NCBI GenBank assembly: GCA_903862645.1
Contig: CAIOZF010000080.1
Span: 1 to 33,625 of the forward strand
Origin: an uncultured Gammaproteobacteria bacterium
GTDB taxonomy: Bacteria > Pseudomonadota > Gammaproteobacteria > Pseudomonadales > Pseudohongiellaceae
Direction of reading: 5' to 3'
DNA: 33,625 nucleotides
Below the pieces are notes generated by a model. It ran no database searches. It saw only the letters and a program-made list of their open reading frames with translations, and was not told the DNA's origin. Below are positions 6,931-15,626 of the stretch, one piece after another. The position numbers and the translations under genes are program-made. Each line of letters opens with the position of its first letter. The first letter of the stretch is position 1.

Positions 6931-8847
6931 ATGTCGAAACTGCCAGTCATCATCGGCATGGGGGGAATCAACCCTGCCGGGCGGACATCTTCCCACCATG
7001 GTTACCGAAGACTGGTGCTCGACTCTCTGAATCCAAGGGATGCCTTGGAGACTCGCGCCAGCCTGGCCAGCCTCATGGGTCTGCTGAAGAAATCAGAAGG
7101 ACAATGGCAAGACGCACAGGGCCAGATAATCCAGCTCGACAGCTGGTTACAGGCTCTTGACCCTACTCTCAAAGCCGGAACGCTGATTCGCCGCCTCGAA
7201 GGCAACCTCTTCAATCCAGACCGTGTGCTGTACCACAAACGCGCGACTCTCAGCGCCGATGCCGACAAACCCCTCAGCTTCGTGATCCGCAAACAGCAGC
7301 TGCCTGACGAAATTCCTCTGGACTGGCAGATCAGTGACCACGGCCCGGGGCAGGTCCGGGTTGCAGTGCCCGGCGCCATGGAAGTGTTGACAGAAAATTA
7401 CATGCGCTCCGAGGTCAACAGCGCGGGGCAGTTACCCACTGGGTTTGATCCCAAGGAGCTCTACCCGTCGCGCAACCACCCGCGCGGCCTGCAGATGACC
7501 ATTTACGGCGCGAGCGACGCCATTCAATCCCTTGGACTCGACTGGGATACCATCCTCGGCCATGTTGCTCCGGACCAGATCAGCGTCTCCGCCGGCAGCT
7601 GTATGACGCAGCTCGATTACAACGGCAATGGCGGCATGCTGCAAGCCAGACTCCTGGGCAAGAAGGTCAGCTCCAAGCAGCTGCCCCTGGGTTTCGCGGA
7701 GATGCCGGCCGACTTCATCAACGCCTACATCCTCGGCAATCTGGGCACCACCGGCACCAATGTCGCGGCCTGCGCCACCTTCCTCTACAACCTGCGCCAG
7801 GGTATCCGTGACATTCAGGCCGGCACCCATCGCATCGTCATCGTCGGCACCAGCGAGGCGCCGATTACTCCTGAAGTGATCGAAGGCTATGCCACCATGG
7901 GCGCCTTGGCCGACGATGCGGCGCTGCTCGCCCTGGACCAGCACAAGAACCTGTCGCGTCCTGATCATGCCCGTGCCTGCCGCCCGTTCGGTGACAACAT
8001 CGGCTTTACGCTGGCCGAGTCTGCTCAGTACGTCGTGCTATGCGACGACGAGCTGGCGCTGGAACTGGGTGCCAATATCCTTGGCGCGGTTAACGATGTG
8101 TTCGTGAATGCCGACGGCTACAAGAAGTCCATCGCCAGCCCCGGCGTCGGCAACTACATCACCATGGCCAAGGCCGCTGCGGCCACGCGCAACATCATCG
8201 GCGAGACCGGTCTGCAACACCGCAGCTACGTGCAGGCCCATGGCACCGGCACCCCACAGAACCGCGTCACCGAGTCTCACATCATGAGCACCGTGGCAGC
8301 CAACTGGAAGATTCCGCGCTGGCCGGTCGCTGCGCTGAAGTCCTACATCGGCCACTCGCTGGCCAGTTCGGCAGGCGATCAACTGGCCTGCAGTCTGGGC
8401 TTGTGGCAGTACGGCATCATCCCCGGCATCCTCAGTACGGAGCGCGTGGCTGACGACGTCCATCAGAACAACCTGGACTTCCTGCTGCAGCACCGTGATG
8501 TCGGCCGCACCGGCATGGACGCAGTGCTGATCAACTCCAAGGGGTTCGGCGGCAACAACGCTACGGCCTCGATTCTGGCGCCGCACATTACGCAGAAGAT
8601 GCTGGAGAAGAAACACGGCAAGGACAGGATGAAGGCCTACTCGCAGCGCAACGAGGCGGTGCAGGAGCATTCACGACGCTATGATGCGGCGGCGACGGCG
8701 GGAGAGATAGGGCCGATCTACCGCTTCGACCATAACGTGCTGGATGGCGACGGACTTGAGATGTCCCAGTCAGCGCTGCAGATCAGGGGCGCCCAGAAGG
8801 CGATTGATCTGCAGGTGCCTAATTATTACTCGGATATGTGTGACTGA
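6931..8847 (+). CDS. fabY: Beta-ketoacyl-ACP synthase, FabY type
   Basis: 638-aa thiolase-fold condensing enzyme, much longer than FabB/FabF (about 410 aa) and close in size to Pseudomonas FabY, which condenses acetyl-CoA with malonyl-ACP to start fatty-acid synthesis. The N-terminus LPVIIGMGGINPAGRTS is typical. The triad is Cys281 (NVAACATFLYN), His437 (VQAHGTGTPQNRVTES) and His475 (LKSYIGHSLASSAGDQ); GFGGNNATASIL closes the core. ATG 6931 has GGGAGAG about 5 nt upstream; an earlier ATG at 6907 lacks this. It stands alone, with no ACP or other fab genes adjacent. It converges on the fumarase gene with only 8 bp between stops. The FabY label rests on length and recognisable pattern, not on an alignment. 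Confidence 0.87.
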   Translation: MSKLPVIIGMGGINPAGRTSSHHGYRRLVLDSLNPRDALETRASLASLMGLLKKSEGQWQDAQGQIIQLDSWLQALDPTLKAGTLIRRLEGNLFNPDRVLYHKRATLSADADKPLSFVIRKQQLPDEIPLDWQISDHGPGQVRVAVPGAMEVLTENYMRSEVNSAGQLPTGFDPKELYPSRNHPRGLQMTIYGASDAIQSLGLDWDTILGHVAPDQISVSAGSCMTQLDYNGNGGMLQARLLGKKVSSKQLPLGFAEMPADFINAYILGNLGTTGTNVAACATFLYNLRQGIRDIQAGTHRIVIVGTSEAPITPEVIEGYATMGALADDAALLALDQHKNLSRPDHARACRPFGDNIGFTLAESAQYVVLCDDELALELGANILGAVNDVFVNADGYKKSIASPGVGNYITMAKAAAATRNIIGETGLQHRSYVQAHGTGTPQNRVTESHIMSTVAANWKIPRWPVAALKSYIGHSLASSAGDQLACSLGLWQYGIIPGILSTERVADDVHQNNLDFLLQHRDVGRTGMDAVLINSKGFGGNNATASILAPHITQKMLEKKHGKDRMKAYSQRNEAVQEHSRRYDAAATAGEIGPIYRFDHNVLDGDGLEMSQSALQIRGAQKAIDLQVPNYYSDMCD

Positions 8848-8855
8848 GGATATTC

Positions 8856-10376
8856 CTACCTCACCACCAACTTCTGCGCAATCTTCGCCTGCCACTCAAC
8901 CGGCCCGGTCTTGTGCACCGACGTGCCATTGACATCCACCGCCACCGTCACGGGCATATCTTCCACCTCGAACTCGTGGATCGCTTCCATCCCCAGGTCG
9001 TGGAACGCCACAATCTTCGCCTTGCGGATGGCTTTCGACACCAGATAGGCTGCACCGCCCACCGCCATCAAATACACCGCCTTGTGCTTCTTGATCGCAT
9101 CGATCGCCACCTGCCCACGCTCCGCCTTGCCGATCATGCCCAGCAGGCCGGTCTTGTCGAGCAGCGTCTCGGTGAACTTGTCCATGCGCGTTGCGGTGGT
9201 CGGACCGGCAGGCCCTATCACCTCGTCACGCACCGGATCGACCGGGCCGACGTAATAAATGAACTTGCCCCGCAGATCCACGCCCTCCGGCAGTGACTCC
9301 CCGCGGGCAAACATCTCGATCATACGTTTGTGCGCGGCATCGCGGCCGGTCAGCATCTTGCCGGAAAGCAACAGCGTCTCGCCAGGCTGCCATTGCATGA
9401 CATCCGCAGGTGTCACAGTGTCGAGATTCACCCGACGGGCGCGGGGGCCGACGTCCCAGGTGATCTGCGGCCAGTCTTCCAGACGCGGCGGCTCAAGCTG
9501 CGCGGGACCACTGCCATCGAGTACGAAGTGGGCGTGCCGGGTGGCGGCGCAGTTTGGAATCATCGCCACCGGCAGTGAGGCCGCGTGGGTTGGAAAATCC
9601 TTGATCTTGATGTCCAGCACGGTGGTCAGACCGCCCAGGCCCTGTGCGCCGATGCCCAGCGCGTTGACCTTGTCCATCATCTCCAGACGCAGCTCCTCGA
9701 CGCGATTCTGCGGGCCGCGCTTGCGCAGCTCGTGGATGTCTATCGGGTCCATCAACGCTTCCTTGGCCAGCAATGCCGCCTTCTCGGCGGTGCCACCGAT
9801 GCCGATGCCCAACATACCGGGCGGACACCAGCCAGCGCCCATGGTCGGCAAGGTTTTCAGCACCCAGTCGACGATGCTGTCGCTGGGGTTGAGCATGACC
9901 AGCTTGGCCTTGTTCTCGGAGCCGCCACCCTTGGCCGCCACGGTAACCTCCAGCTCGTCGCCGGGGACGACTTCCATATGAATCACCGCCGGCGTGTTGT
10001 CCTTGGTATTCTTGCGGGCGCCGGCGGGGTCGCTCAGTATTGACGCGCGTAGCACATTGTCCGGGTTCAGGTAGGCGCGGCGCACGCCCTCGTTGATCAT
10101 GTCCGCGACGCTCAGTTCGCCTTCCCACTGCACATTCATGCCGATCTTCAGAAACACGGTGACAATACCGGTGTCCTGACAGATGGGGCGCTTGCCCTCG
10201 GCACACAGGCGCGAGTTGATGAGAATCTGCGCCATAGCATCTTTGGCGGCGGGCGATTCCTCGCGCTCATACGCCTCGTTCACAGCCTGAATGAAATCCA
10301 GCGGATGGTAATAGGAGATGTACTGGAGGGCATCGGCAACGCTCTCAATAAGGTCTTTCTGGCGAATAACGGTCAT
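8856..10376 (-). CDS. Class I (iron-sulfur) fumarate hydratase
   Basis: Interconverts fumarate and malate in the TCA cycle using an oxygen-sensitive [4Fe-4S] cluster. 506 aa as one chain holding both the alpha and beta regions. The three expected cluster cysteines are visible: Cys66 (RPICQDTGIV), Cys184 (GAGWCPPGMLGIG) and Cys276 (IPNCAATRHAHF). The C-terminal half has GKFIYYVGPVDP, GPAGPTTATRMDKF and HDLGMEAIHEFEVEDMPV. ATG 10376 is chosen, with AGGA about 9 nt upstream; the in-frame extension to 10418 adds a non-family tail. FumA/FumB of E. coli are 548 aa, so this is slightly shorter, like many bacterial class I fumarases. It is divergent from the enoyl-CoA hydratase gene with 144 bp between starts. 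Confidence 0.95.
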   Translation of the reverse strand: MTVIRQKDLIESVADALQYISYYHPLDFIQAVNEAYEREESPAAKDAMAQILINSRLCAEGKRPICQDTGIVTVFLKIGMNVQWEGELSVADMINEGVRRAYLNPDNVLRASILSDPAGARKNTKDNTPAVIHMEVVPGDELEVTVAAKGGGSENKAKLVMLNPSDSIVDWVLKTLPTMGAGWCPPGMLGIGIGGTAEKAALLAKEALMDPIDIHELRKRGPQNRVEELRLEMMDKVNALGIGAQGLGGLTTVLDIKIKDFPTHAASLPVAMIPNCAATRHAHFVLDGSGPAQLEPPRLEDWPQITWDVGPRARRVNLDTVTPADVMQWQPGETLLLSGKMLTGRDAAHKRMIEMFARGESLPEGVDLRGKFIYYVGPVDPVRDEVIGPAGPTTATRMDKFTETLLDKTGLLGMIGKAERGQVAIDAIKKHKAVYLMAVGGAAYLVSKAIRKAKIVAFHDLGMEAIHEFEVEDMPVTVAVDVNGTSVHKTGPVEWQAKIAQKLVVR

Positions 10377-10520
10377 GGTGTGGGGTCCTGTTCTGGCGGG
10401 ATATCCAGATGAATTCACAAGGCGGCGATTCTAGCATTAGCGCAGGGGGCAGAGTAAATTGAGCCGCCAGCTTGAAAATTAAAGCCCCGCAGAACTGCCC
10501 GGACAGCACAGGAGAAGATC

Positions 10521-11285
10521 ATGACAGGCTCCATCGATCCGAACGTTATTTACTCGCAGAATGGCCCGGTATTCGCGCTGCAGATGCACCGGCCCGAGAA
10601 GAAAAACGCGCTGACTCAGACCATGTATCGCGCACTGGCAGAAGGTCTGCGGTACGCCGATGCCGAAGCCTCGATCAAGGTGATCGTGATTCAAGGCACC
10701 GCCGAATGCTTCACCAGCGGCAATGACGTCAATGATTTCGTGGTGACCACAGATGGCCAAAGCGAGCGCCCCTCGGTGCAGTTCATGAAGGCCATCTGCC
10801 ATGCCCGCAAACCAGTGATCGCGGCAGTCAACGGTCTGGCCATCGGCATCGGCACTACCATGCTGCTGCACTGCGATCTGGCCTACGCCTCCACCGATTC
10901 ATATCTGCAACTGCCATTCTCACGTCTGGGGCTGTGCCCGGAGGCAGGCTCGAGTTATCTGGCGCCGCTGCTGATGGGGCATCAACGTGCTGCTGAATTG
11001 CTCCTGCTGGGCGAGCGCTTCTCGGCACTGACGGCAAAGGAGTATGGCCTTGTCAACAGGGTCCTGCCGAACGGCGAGGTGCTGGCCTACGCCATGCAGA
11101 AGGCGCAGGAGCTGGGAGCGCTGCCGGGAGATGCGGTACAGACTACCAAGCAGCTGCTCAAGCGAGCACAACAAGGACAGGTCGACGGCACCATCACCGT
11201 GGAGCTGGAACAGTTTGCACGGCTGCTGCAAACTTCCGAGGCACAGGCCATCATGCTGGCGTTTCTGAATCGCAAGAAGGGCTGA
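10521..11285 (+). CDS. Enoyl-CoA hydratase/isomerase family protein
   Basis: 254-aa crotonase-fold protein acting on acyl-CoA thioesters. The oxyanion-hole regions are AECFTSGNDVNDF and VNGLAIGIGTTMLLHCDLAYAS. LGLCPEAGSSYLAPLLMG carries a Glu in the position seen in hydratase/isomerase members, so catalysis is plausible. The C-terminal helix LQTSEAQAIMLAFLNRKKG is family-like. AGGAGA about 6 nt upstream supports ATG 10521. No thiolase or acyl-CoA dehydrogenase lies nearby, so the substrate cannot be named. serB follows 137 bp downstream in the same direction. Confidence 0.88.
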   Translation: MTGSIDPNVIYSQNGPVFALQMHRPEKKNALTQTMYRALAEGLRYADAEASIKVIVIQGTAECFTSGNDVNDFVVTTDGQSERPSVQFMKAICHARKPVIAAVNGLAIGIGTTMLLHCDLAYASTDSYLQLPFSRLGLCPEAGSSYLAPLLMGHQRAAELLLLGERFSALTAKEYGLVNRVLPNGEVLAYAMQKAQELGALPGDAVQTTKQLLKRAQQGQVDGTITVELEQFARLLQTSEAQAIMLAFLNRKKG

Positions 11286-11422
11286 CGCCAGGCATTGTGC
11301 GAGCGTACCCAGCATTGCCAGTGGTGCTGGCCCGACTTAGACGGCTACAATACGCGCCCTCGAAGCATCGCCACATAACCAATAGCCCAGAAAAAATGCC
11401 CCCACTACAGGAGCACGCAGGC

Positions 11423-12634
11423 GTGAAGGAAATTGTACTGATCAACATCACCGGGCCGGACCGCCCAGGTCTGACAGCTGCCATCACCGGCATTCTGGCG
11501 CGTTCACACGTGAACATTCTCGACATTGGCCAAGCGGTGATCCACGACACTTTGTCGTTCGGCATTCTGGTGGAAATGAGTGGTTGTGAGGACAGAACCG
11601 ATGTGCTCAAAGAGGTGCTGTTCCGAGGCTCCGAACTCGATCAGCAGGTCAAATTCACGCCTATCAGCCCCGAGGACTATGCCCAGTGGGTCAACGGTCA
11701 GGGCAAGGCGCGCCACATCGTGACCCTGCTGGCACGGCGCGTGACAGCCGAGCATATCGCTCGCGTCAGCACCATCACCGCCCGCCACGGCCTGAATATC
11801 GATCACATTGACCGCCTCTCCGGCCGCATCCCTGAGGGACTCCCCGCCGACATGGGCAAGGGCTGCATCGAATTCTCCGTGCGCGGAGAACCCGAGGATC
11901 CAGAACAGCTGCGCGCCGAGTTCCTGGCGATTGCCCAAGAGCTGAACGTCGACATCGCCTTCCAGCAGGACACCATCTTCCGCCGCAACCGCCGTCTGGT
12001 GGTCTTTGACATGGACTCCACGCTGATCGACGCGGAAGTGATTGATGAGCTGGCCAAGGCCGCTGGCGTCGGCGAGCAAGTCGCCGCCATTACCGAACGC
12101 GCCATGCGCGGTGAGTTGGATTTTCAGGCCAGTTTCCGTGAACGGATGGCGCTGCTGAAAGGCTTGCCCGAATCTACTCTGGCCGAGATCGCGGAAACCC
12201 TGCGCCTGACCGAGGGAACGGAGACACTGATCAGTCAGCTGCGACGGTTAGGTTACAAAACCGCCATCCTCTCCGGCGGCTTCACGTACTTTGCCGAACG
12301 CCTGCAAAAGCGTCTTGGGATAGATTACGTCTACGCCAATAACTTGCCTGTCAAAGACGGGTTGGTTACCGGCGAGGTGCAGTTGCCCATCGTGGATGGC
12401 CAGCGCAAAGCCGACCTGCTGCGGGAACTCGCCCAGCGCGAGGGCATCAGTCTGGAACAAACCATAGCGGTAGGTGACGGCGCCAATGACCTGCCCATGC
12501 TCTCCATCGCCGGATTAGGCGTGGCTTTTCGCGCCAAGCCACTTGTCAAACAGTCGGCCAAGCAGGCCATCTCCACACTGGGGCTGGATGGCATTCTGTA
12601 TTTGCTGGGGTTCCGCGATCGGGATGGGTCTTGA
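11423..12634 (+). CDS. serB: Phosphoserine phosphatase with N-terminal ACT domains
   Basis: HAD-superfamily phosphatase catalysing the last step of serine synthesis. From the GTG at 11423 the protein is 403 aa. Residues about 1-85 and 95-180 are two ACT-like regulatory domains, beginning KEIVLINITGPDRPGLTAA. The HAD core starts at RLVVFDMDSTLID, with nucleophile Asp196 and acid/base Asp198; motif II is ILSGGFTYFAE and motif III/IV is AVGDGANDLPML. AGGAG at 11409-11413 lies 9 nt before the GTG. Upstream in-frame ATGs at 11396 and 11297 lack a comparable site, though 11396 is possible. serC of the same pathway is at 169. It converges on the J-domain gene, 25 bp from its stop. Confidence 0.95.
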   Translation: MKEIVLINITGPDRPGLTAAITGILARSHVNILDIGQAVIHDTLSFGILVEMSGCEDRTDVLKEVLFRGSELDQQVKFTPISPEDYAQWVNGQGKARHIVTLLARRVTAEHIARVSTITARHGLNIDHIDRLSGRIPEGLPADMGKGCIEFSVRGEPEDPEQLRAEFLAIAQELNVDIAFQQDTIFRRNRRLVVFDMDSTLIDAEVIDELAKAAGVGEQVAAITERAMRGELDFQASFRERMALLKGLPESTLAEIAETLRLTEGTETLISQLRRLGYKTAILSGGFTYFAERLQKRLGIDYVYANNLPVKDGLVTGEVQLPIVDGQRKADLLRELAQREGISLEQTIAVGDGANDLPMLSIAGLGVAFRAKPLVKQSAKQAISTLGLDGILYLLGFRDRDGS

Positions 12635-12659
12635 CTTTGTTTGAGTAGACAAAAAATCA

Positions 12660-13445
12660 CTACCGCTCCAGCAGAAAATCCCGCGCCGCGTTGATCTTCT
12701 TGGCCAGATAGTCGGAGCCTCCACGATCAGGATGCATCTTCTGCATCAGGCGGCGATGGGCCTGCACGATCTCCTCACGGCTGGCACCGGAGGCGAGGCC
12801 GAGAATTTCCAGCGCCACTGTCTCTGTCATCATCGCCTCTGAGCTGCCAGGGTTGCCTTGAGTCGAGCCTTGCGTCGATGCCTGACCAGCTGCCCCCTCT
12901 TGGCCCCCACGCCACTGCGGATGCACGCGGTCGAGATAAGCCTCCAGAATCTGCAGTGAGTCAGAGTCACGGGCGCACTCCCCCGCCAGCTCCAGCAATT
13001 GCTCCATGTTCAGCGCAGAGAGGCGATCGCCCTGGAAACTGCCCTCCAGCACCTCCCCATCCATGTCACCGGTGCTAAGCTGCATCTGCATCAGCAGAAA
13101 GCGTGTGCGAATACTTGAAGTGTCCGGTGTCCCCGCGACGCCATAGGCACTCTTCGCAGTGCGCGCCGTGCGGGTGCGAAACATATTGATCAACGGCAGC
13201 AGTCGGATAACGAGATGCAAATTGCGCAACAGGAAAGTCGCAGCGACCATGATCGGTGCCATCAGAAAATGAATCGGTAGACGCCCCAACAAAATCAGCA
13301 CCAGCACACCTACCAGAATCACCGTCAGCACCAGCAGCATGTTGAACTGGCGCTGGTTCAAGTTATAGCGGATGGCAAACCGGCGCAGGCCGATGTAGGC
13401 CAGAACAGGCAGTGCCAGAATAAGGATGTAACGCAGCAGAAACAC
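12660..13445 (-). CDS. Membrane-anchored J-domain protein
   Basis: 261 aa. Residues 1-75 contain up to three hydrophobic segments (LLRYILILALPVLAYIGL, MLLVLTVILVGVLVLILLG, FLMAPIMVAATFLL). A soluble middle contains RTRFLLMQMQLSTGDMDGEVLEG and a low-complexity Gly/Gln/Ser linker (GQASTQGSTQGNPGSS). The last ~60 residues are a C-terminal J-domain with the HPD motif in MQKMHPDRGGSDYLAKKINAARDFLL, the site that stimulates DnaK ATPase. This resembles TIM14/DjlA-like anchored J-proteins with the domain at the C-terminus. The start is probably the GTG at 13445, with GGAGG just upstream inside the end of the preceding VWA-like gene. The 5-bp spacing indicates one operon with that gene. Confidence 0.84.
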   Translation of the reverse strand: MFLLRYILILALPVLAYIGLRRFAIRYNLNQRQFNMLLVLTVILVGVLVLILLGRLPIHFLMAPIMVAATFLLRNLHLVIRLLPLINMFRTRTARTAKSAYGVAGTPDTSSIRTRFLLMQMQLSTGDMDGEVLEGSFQGDRLSALNMEQLLELAGECARDSDSLQILEAYLDRVHPQWRGGQEGAAGQASTQGSTQGNPGSSEAMMTETVALEILGLASGASREEIVQAHRRLMQKMHPDRGGSDYLAKKINAARDFLLER

Positions 13446-13450
13446 CAGAC

Positions 13451-14275
13451 CTATCCTCCCATCTGCCGAGTCAAGCGCTTGACCGCATCACCGGAGGAGC
13501 GCGAGAAGTGCTCCAACGCCTGCAGCCCGCCGCTGGCATAGACCGCCACCGCACGCAGCAGCTCTTTCAACTGTCCGGCACTGGCAGCATCAAATTGCGA
13601 ATAGGCACCCTTGGAGACTCTCGCCAGCGTTTCAAACGTCTGACGTGCCAACGGATCTCCGCCCTCCTGAAAGACAAACATCGGCACATTGAGAATGCCC
13701 AACTGGCCTGCCAGCTGGGCGAGTACCTCGGGGTTCTCCTCCATCGCATCGCCCACATAGACGACACAGTGAATGCGCTGGATGCGATTCTCCGCCAACG
13801 CATGACGCAGCACCCGCTCGATCTGCGTAGTACCGGCGCGACACTGAATGCCAGTCATCAAGCCCAGCAGCGCGGAGGAGTCACGACACCAGGCCGTCTT
13901 GTAGAATTCAGCGAAGCCACGAAAGTAAGTCAGCTGTACCTGCAGTCCACCTTGTGCTTGAGCGGCAATGAACATCTCCGCCTGCAACTGGCTAGCCTGA
14001 TCCCAGGTGCGTTCGCGGCTGCCGGTGGCATCCAGGGCAAAGAGCAGACGCCCCGAACCAGCAGCTTTGCCTACCGGCGGCAGCGCAGCCACTTTCTGCA
14101 GAAATGCAGAGATATCAGTCTTGCCAGCAACAGCAGTCCCGACGTCCGCCTTTGTAACATTCTTGCCAGAGGTCTTAATACTCGTCATCGCCAGCACTTT
14201 GGAAATGAGGCCATTCTTGGCGGTATCTTTCTTTGGGGTGTTATTCTTGGGGATGTCGTTCTTGGAGTCGGACAT
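13451..14275 (-). CDS. VWA-like domain protein, partner of the J-domain gene
   Basis: 274 aa from the ATG at 14275 (a GTG at 14290 is also possible). The first ~60 residues are Lys/Asn/Thr-rich and look disordered. From about residue 72, LLFALDATGSRERTWDQA resembles a von Willebrand A strand with a DxTxS-like metal site (Asp-Ala-Thr-Gly-Ser). Later, VVYVGDAMEENPEVLAQLAG and VPMFVFQEGGDPLARQTFETLA match the alternating strand/helix pattern. No signal peptide or membrane segment is seen, so it is cytoplasmic or peripheral. The gene ends 5 bp before the J-domain gene, suggesting the two products work together. The exact function is unknown. Confidence 0.72.
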   Translation of the reverse strand: MSDSKNDIPKNNTPKKDTAKNGLISKVLAMTSIKTSGKNVTKADVGTAVAGKTDISAFLQKVAALPPVGKAAGSGRLLFALDATGSRERTWDQASQLQAEMFIAAQAQGGLQVQLTYFRGFAEFYKTAWCRDSSALLGLMTGIQCRAGTTQIERVLRHALAENRIQRIHCVVYVGDAMEENPEVLAQLAGQLGILNVPMFVFQEGGDPLARQTFETLARVSKGAYSQFDAASAGQLKELLRAVAVYASGGLQALEHFSRSSGDAVKRLTRQMGG

Positions 14276-14377
14276 GAGGCGGCTCGACACAGAAATTGCG
14301 GGAATGCCACGCTGTGAGCGAGCATTAGTTGCGCAGGAGAATAGACTGATCTGTTAGATGAATACAAGAAGCCCCAC

Positions 14378-14462
14378 TGGTGCGGACGGAGAGACTCGAA
14401 CTCTCACACCTTGCGGCGCTGGAACCTAAATCCAGTGCGTCTACCAATTCCGCCACATCCGC
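14378..14462 (-). tRNA. tRNA-Leu, anticodon UAG
   Basis: 85 nt on the minus strand with a 7-bp acceptor stem (GCGGATG/CGTCCGC, one G-T pair), D-loop TTGGTAGACG, anticodon stem CTGGA/TCCAG with loop TTTAGGT (anticodon TAG, reading CUA), a long variable arm typical of leucine tRNA, TpsiC arm GAGAG-TTCGAGT-CTCTC and an encoded CCA end. A strong promoter lies upstream at 14553-14580. Confidence 0.97.
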
Positions 14463-14552
14463 GATGTGGGGCTGCTCTGACCAGTCGACCCACAACAACG
14501 TGAGTGACTGAAAAATCTGCGCACGACGATGGTCGTACGCAAGAGGGCCGGC

Positions 14553-14580
14553 ATTATACCCGAGACGCTGCACTTGCCAA
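14553..14580 (-). promoter_or_regulatory. Sigma-70 promoter for tRNA-Leu
   Basis: On the minus strand, TTGGCA (14580-14575) and a perfect TATAAT (14558-14553) are separated by 16 nt, with GC-rich sequence after the -10 box as usual for stable-RNA promoters. Transcription should begin near 14546, about 85 nt before the tRNA. In the leader, GCGTACGAC and GTCGTGCGC (about 14519-14540) can form a hairpin with one mismatch. Confidence 0.75.
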
Positions 14581-14612
14581 GGCTTAAATTGCGGCGCGTA
14601 CGCTCGTTGAGG

Positions 14613-15398
14613 TTAACGAGGTGCGGCCTGCGCCGCCTCGATGTTCTCCTGCAGCCTGCTCAAGGCCTGATTGACCTGCAGCCGATAGGCGTCGATGGAC
14701 TCAACGGCTTCCTCGACATTGGCCATTCGATCCTGCAGACCCACCAGTGTGCTATCGCCATCGTTCAGACTTGCGCGGATGTTGGCCATTTCCTGCGCCA
14801 CGTTCTGCACACTCTGCATACTGGTGTTCAAACCCGCAATGGCCTGGTTCGCTTCTTCCAGCGCCGTGCTGAGACGGTTGACACCGACCTGAGCCTCCTG
14901 CGTCTGCGCCGCATTGCGTGCCAGCAGTTCGCTCAGAGTATCAGTAGTCTCGGTGTGGCCTGTGCTTGCATCCTGCAGCACCGCAATCTTTCCCGTCAGT
15001 TCGTTGACAGATTGATTGGTGGTATTGCGGGCCGCCCACAGCTTGTCAACTTCGGAGAAGTTGAAGTCGAGACGCTCGATCACATTGGCCGTGGTTTCCT
15101 CGGCCGAATTGCCGACCAGCGCCAGCTTGCTCTCAAGGTCTTCAATCCTGAGATTGGCCTGTTCCAGCGCGGCCAGATTCTGCATGTACACCTGATAGCC
15201 GAGCGCACCGCCAGCACCAATGGACAGCGTCAACAGGCCGAGCATGATACGCACCGGCCAGGTACTGACTTTGGTGGTTTGGCCATAGCGCACAGGCCGC
15301 TCAATGTCGGATTGCTTGCGCGCATCCTGACGGTGAACGACTTCATCCTGGGCGGGAATCATCGAAGGGATATCTAGTAAATCGTCGTTGTCTCTCAT
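14613..15398 (-). CDS. Single-pass membrane protein with long coiled coil
   Basis: 261 aa from the ATG at 15398; an upstream in-frame TTG at 15428 is less likely. Residues about 1-50 are polar and cytoplasmic. One transmembrane helix follows (VRIMLGLLTLSIGAGGALGY, about 51-70). The rest is almost wholly helical with heptad-like Leu/Ile/Ala spacing and many Glu/Asn/Gln: ALEQANLRIEDLESKLA, then LSTALEEANQAIAGLNTSMQ and VEEAVESIDAYRLQVNQALS. This is the layout of a periplasmic coiled-coil protein anchored in the inner membrane. I recognise no named family; a structural or cell-envelope role is possible. It lies between tRNA-Leu and the divergent Fe-SOD gene. Confidence 0.75.
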   Translation of the reverse strand: MRDNDDLLDIPSMIPAQDEVVHRQDARKQSDIERPVRYGQTTKVSTWPVRIMLGLLTLSIGAGGALGYQVYMQNLAALEQANLRIEDLESKLALVGNSAEETTANVIERLDFNFSEVDKLWAARNTTNQSVNELTGKIAVLQDASTGHTETTDTLSELLARNAAQTQEAQVGVNRLSTALEEANQAIAGLNTSMQSVQNVAQEMANIRASLNDGDSTLVGLQDRMANVEEAVESIDAYRLQVNQALSRLQENIEAAQAAPR

Positions 15399-15572
15399 GG
15401 CGGCATTATCCCGTAATTCGATCACCAAGGTCTACAGCGGCGTTGGGCTACCGCCACCTTCCTTGAATTGCCCTGCGGAGTGCTTTATTCTCGCCCCACA
15501 CTTAATGCGCAGAATCTTAGCCACAGGCGCAAAAAAAGCAAGAATCACAACGACTACCCAACCGAGGTCACC

Positions 15573-15602
15573 ATGAAATTAACACTTCCCGCTCTCCCCT
15601 AA
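15573..15602 (+). other. Canonical Fe-SOD start followed by in-frame TAA at codon 10
   Basis: ATG at 15573 has GAGG 5 nt upstream. The first nine codons read MKLTLPALP, matching the standard Fe-SOD N-terminus (ELPALPYAKDALEPH in many homologs). Codon 10, Tyr in the family, is TAA at 15600-15602. The frame continues AADALEPH into the open frame at 15627 with no shift. As it stands, translation from the best ribosome binding site makes only nine residues. Confidence 0.88.
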
Positions 15603-15626
15603 GCAGCCGACGCGCTCGAACCCCAT

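Noticed and set aside
9493-10206. 237-codon minus-strand frame
   Set aside because: It overlaps the fumarase gene in another frame; composition is Arg/Gly/His-rich shadow sequence.
14529-15377. 282-codon plus-strand open frame
   Set aside because: It is the mirror of the coiled-coil membrane protein gene, which has a sensible membrane helix and heptad pattern; the plus-strand product has no recognisable features.
15600-15602. TAA reassigned to Tyr as an alternative genetic code
   Set aside because: Several genes here, including the regulator at 3108-4100, sodB itself and the receptor at 30283-33204, end in TAA at the proper family C-terminus.
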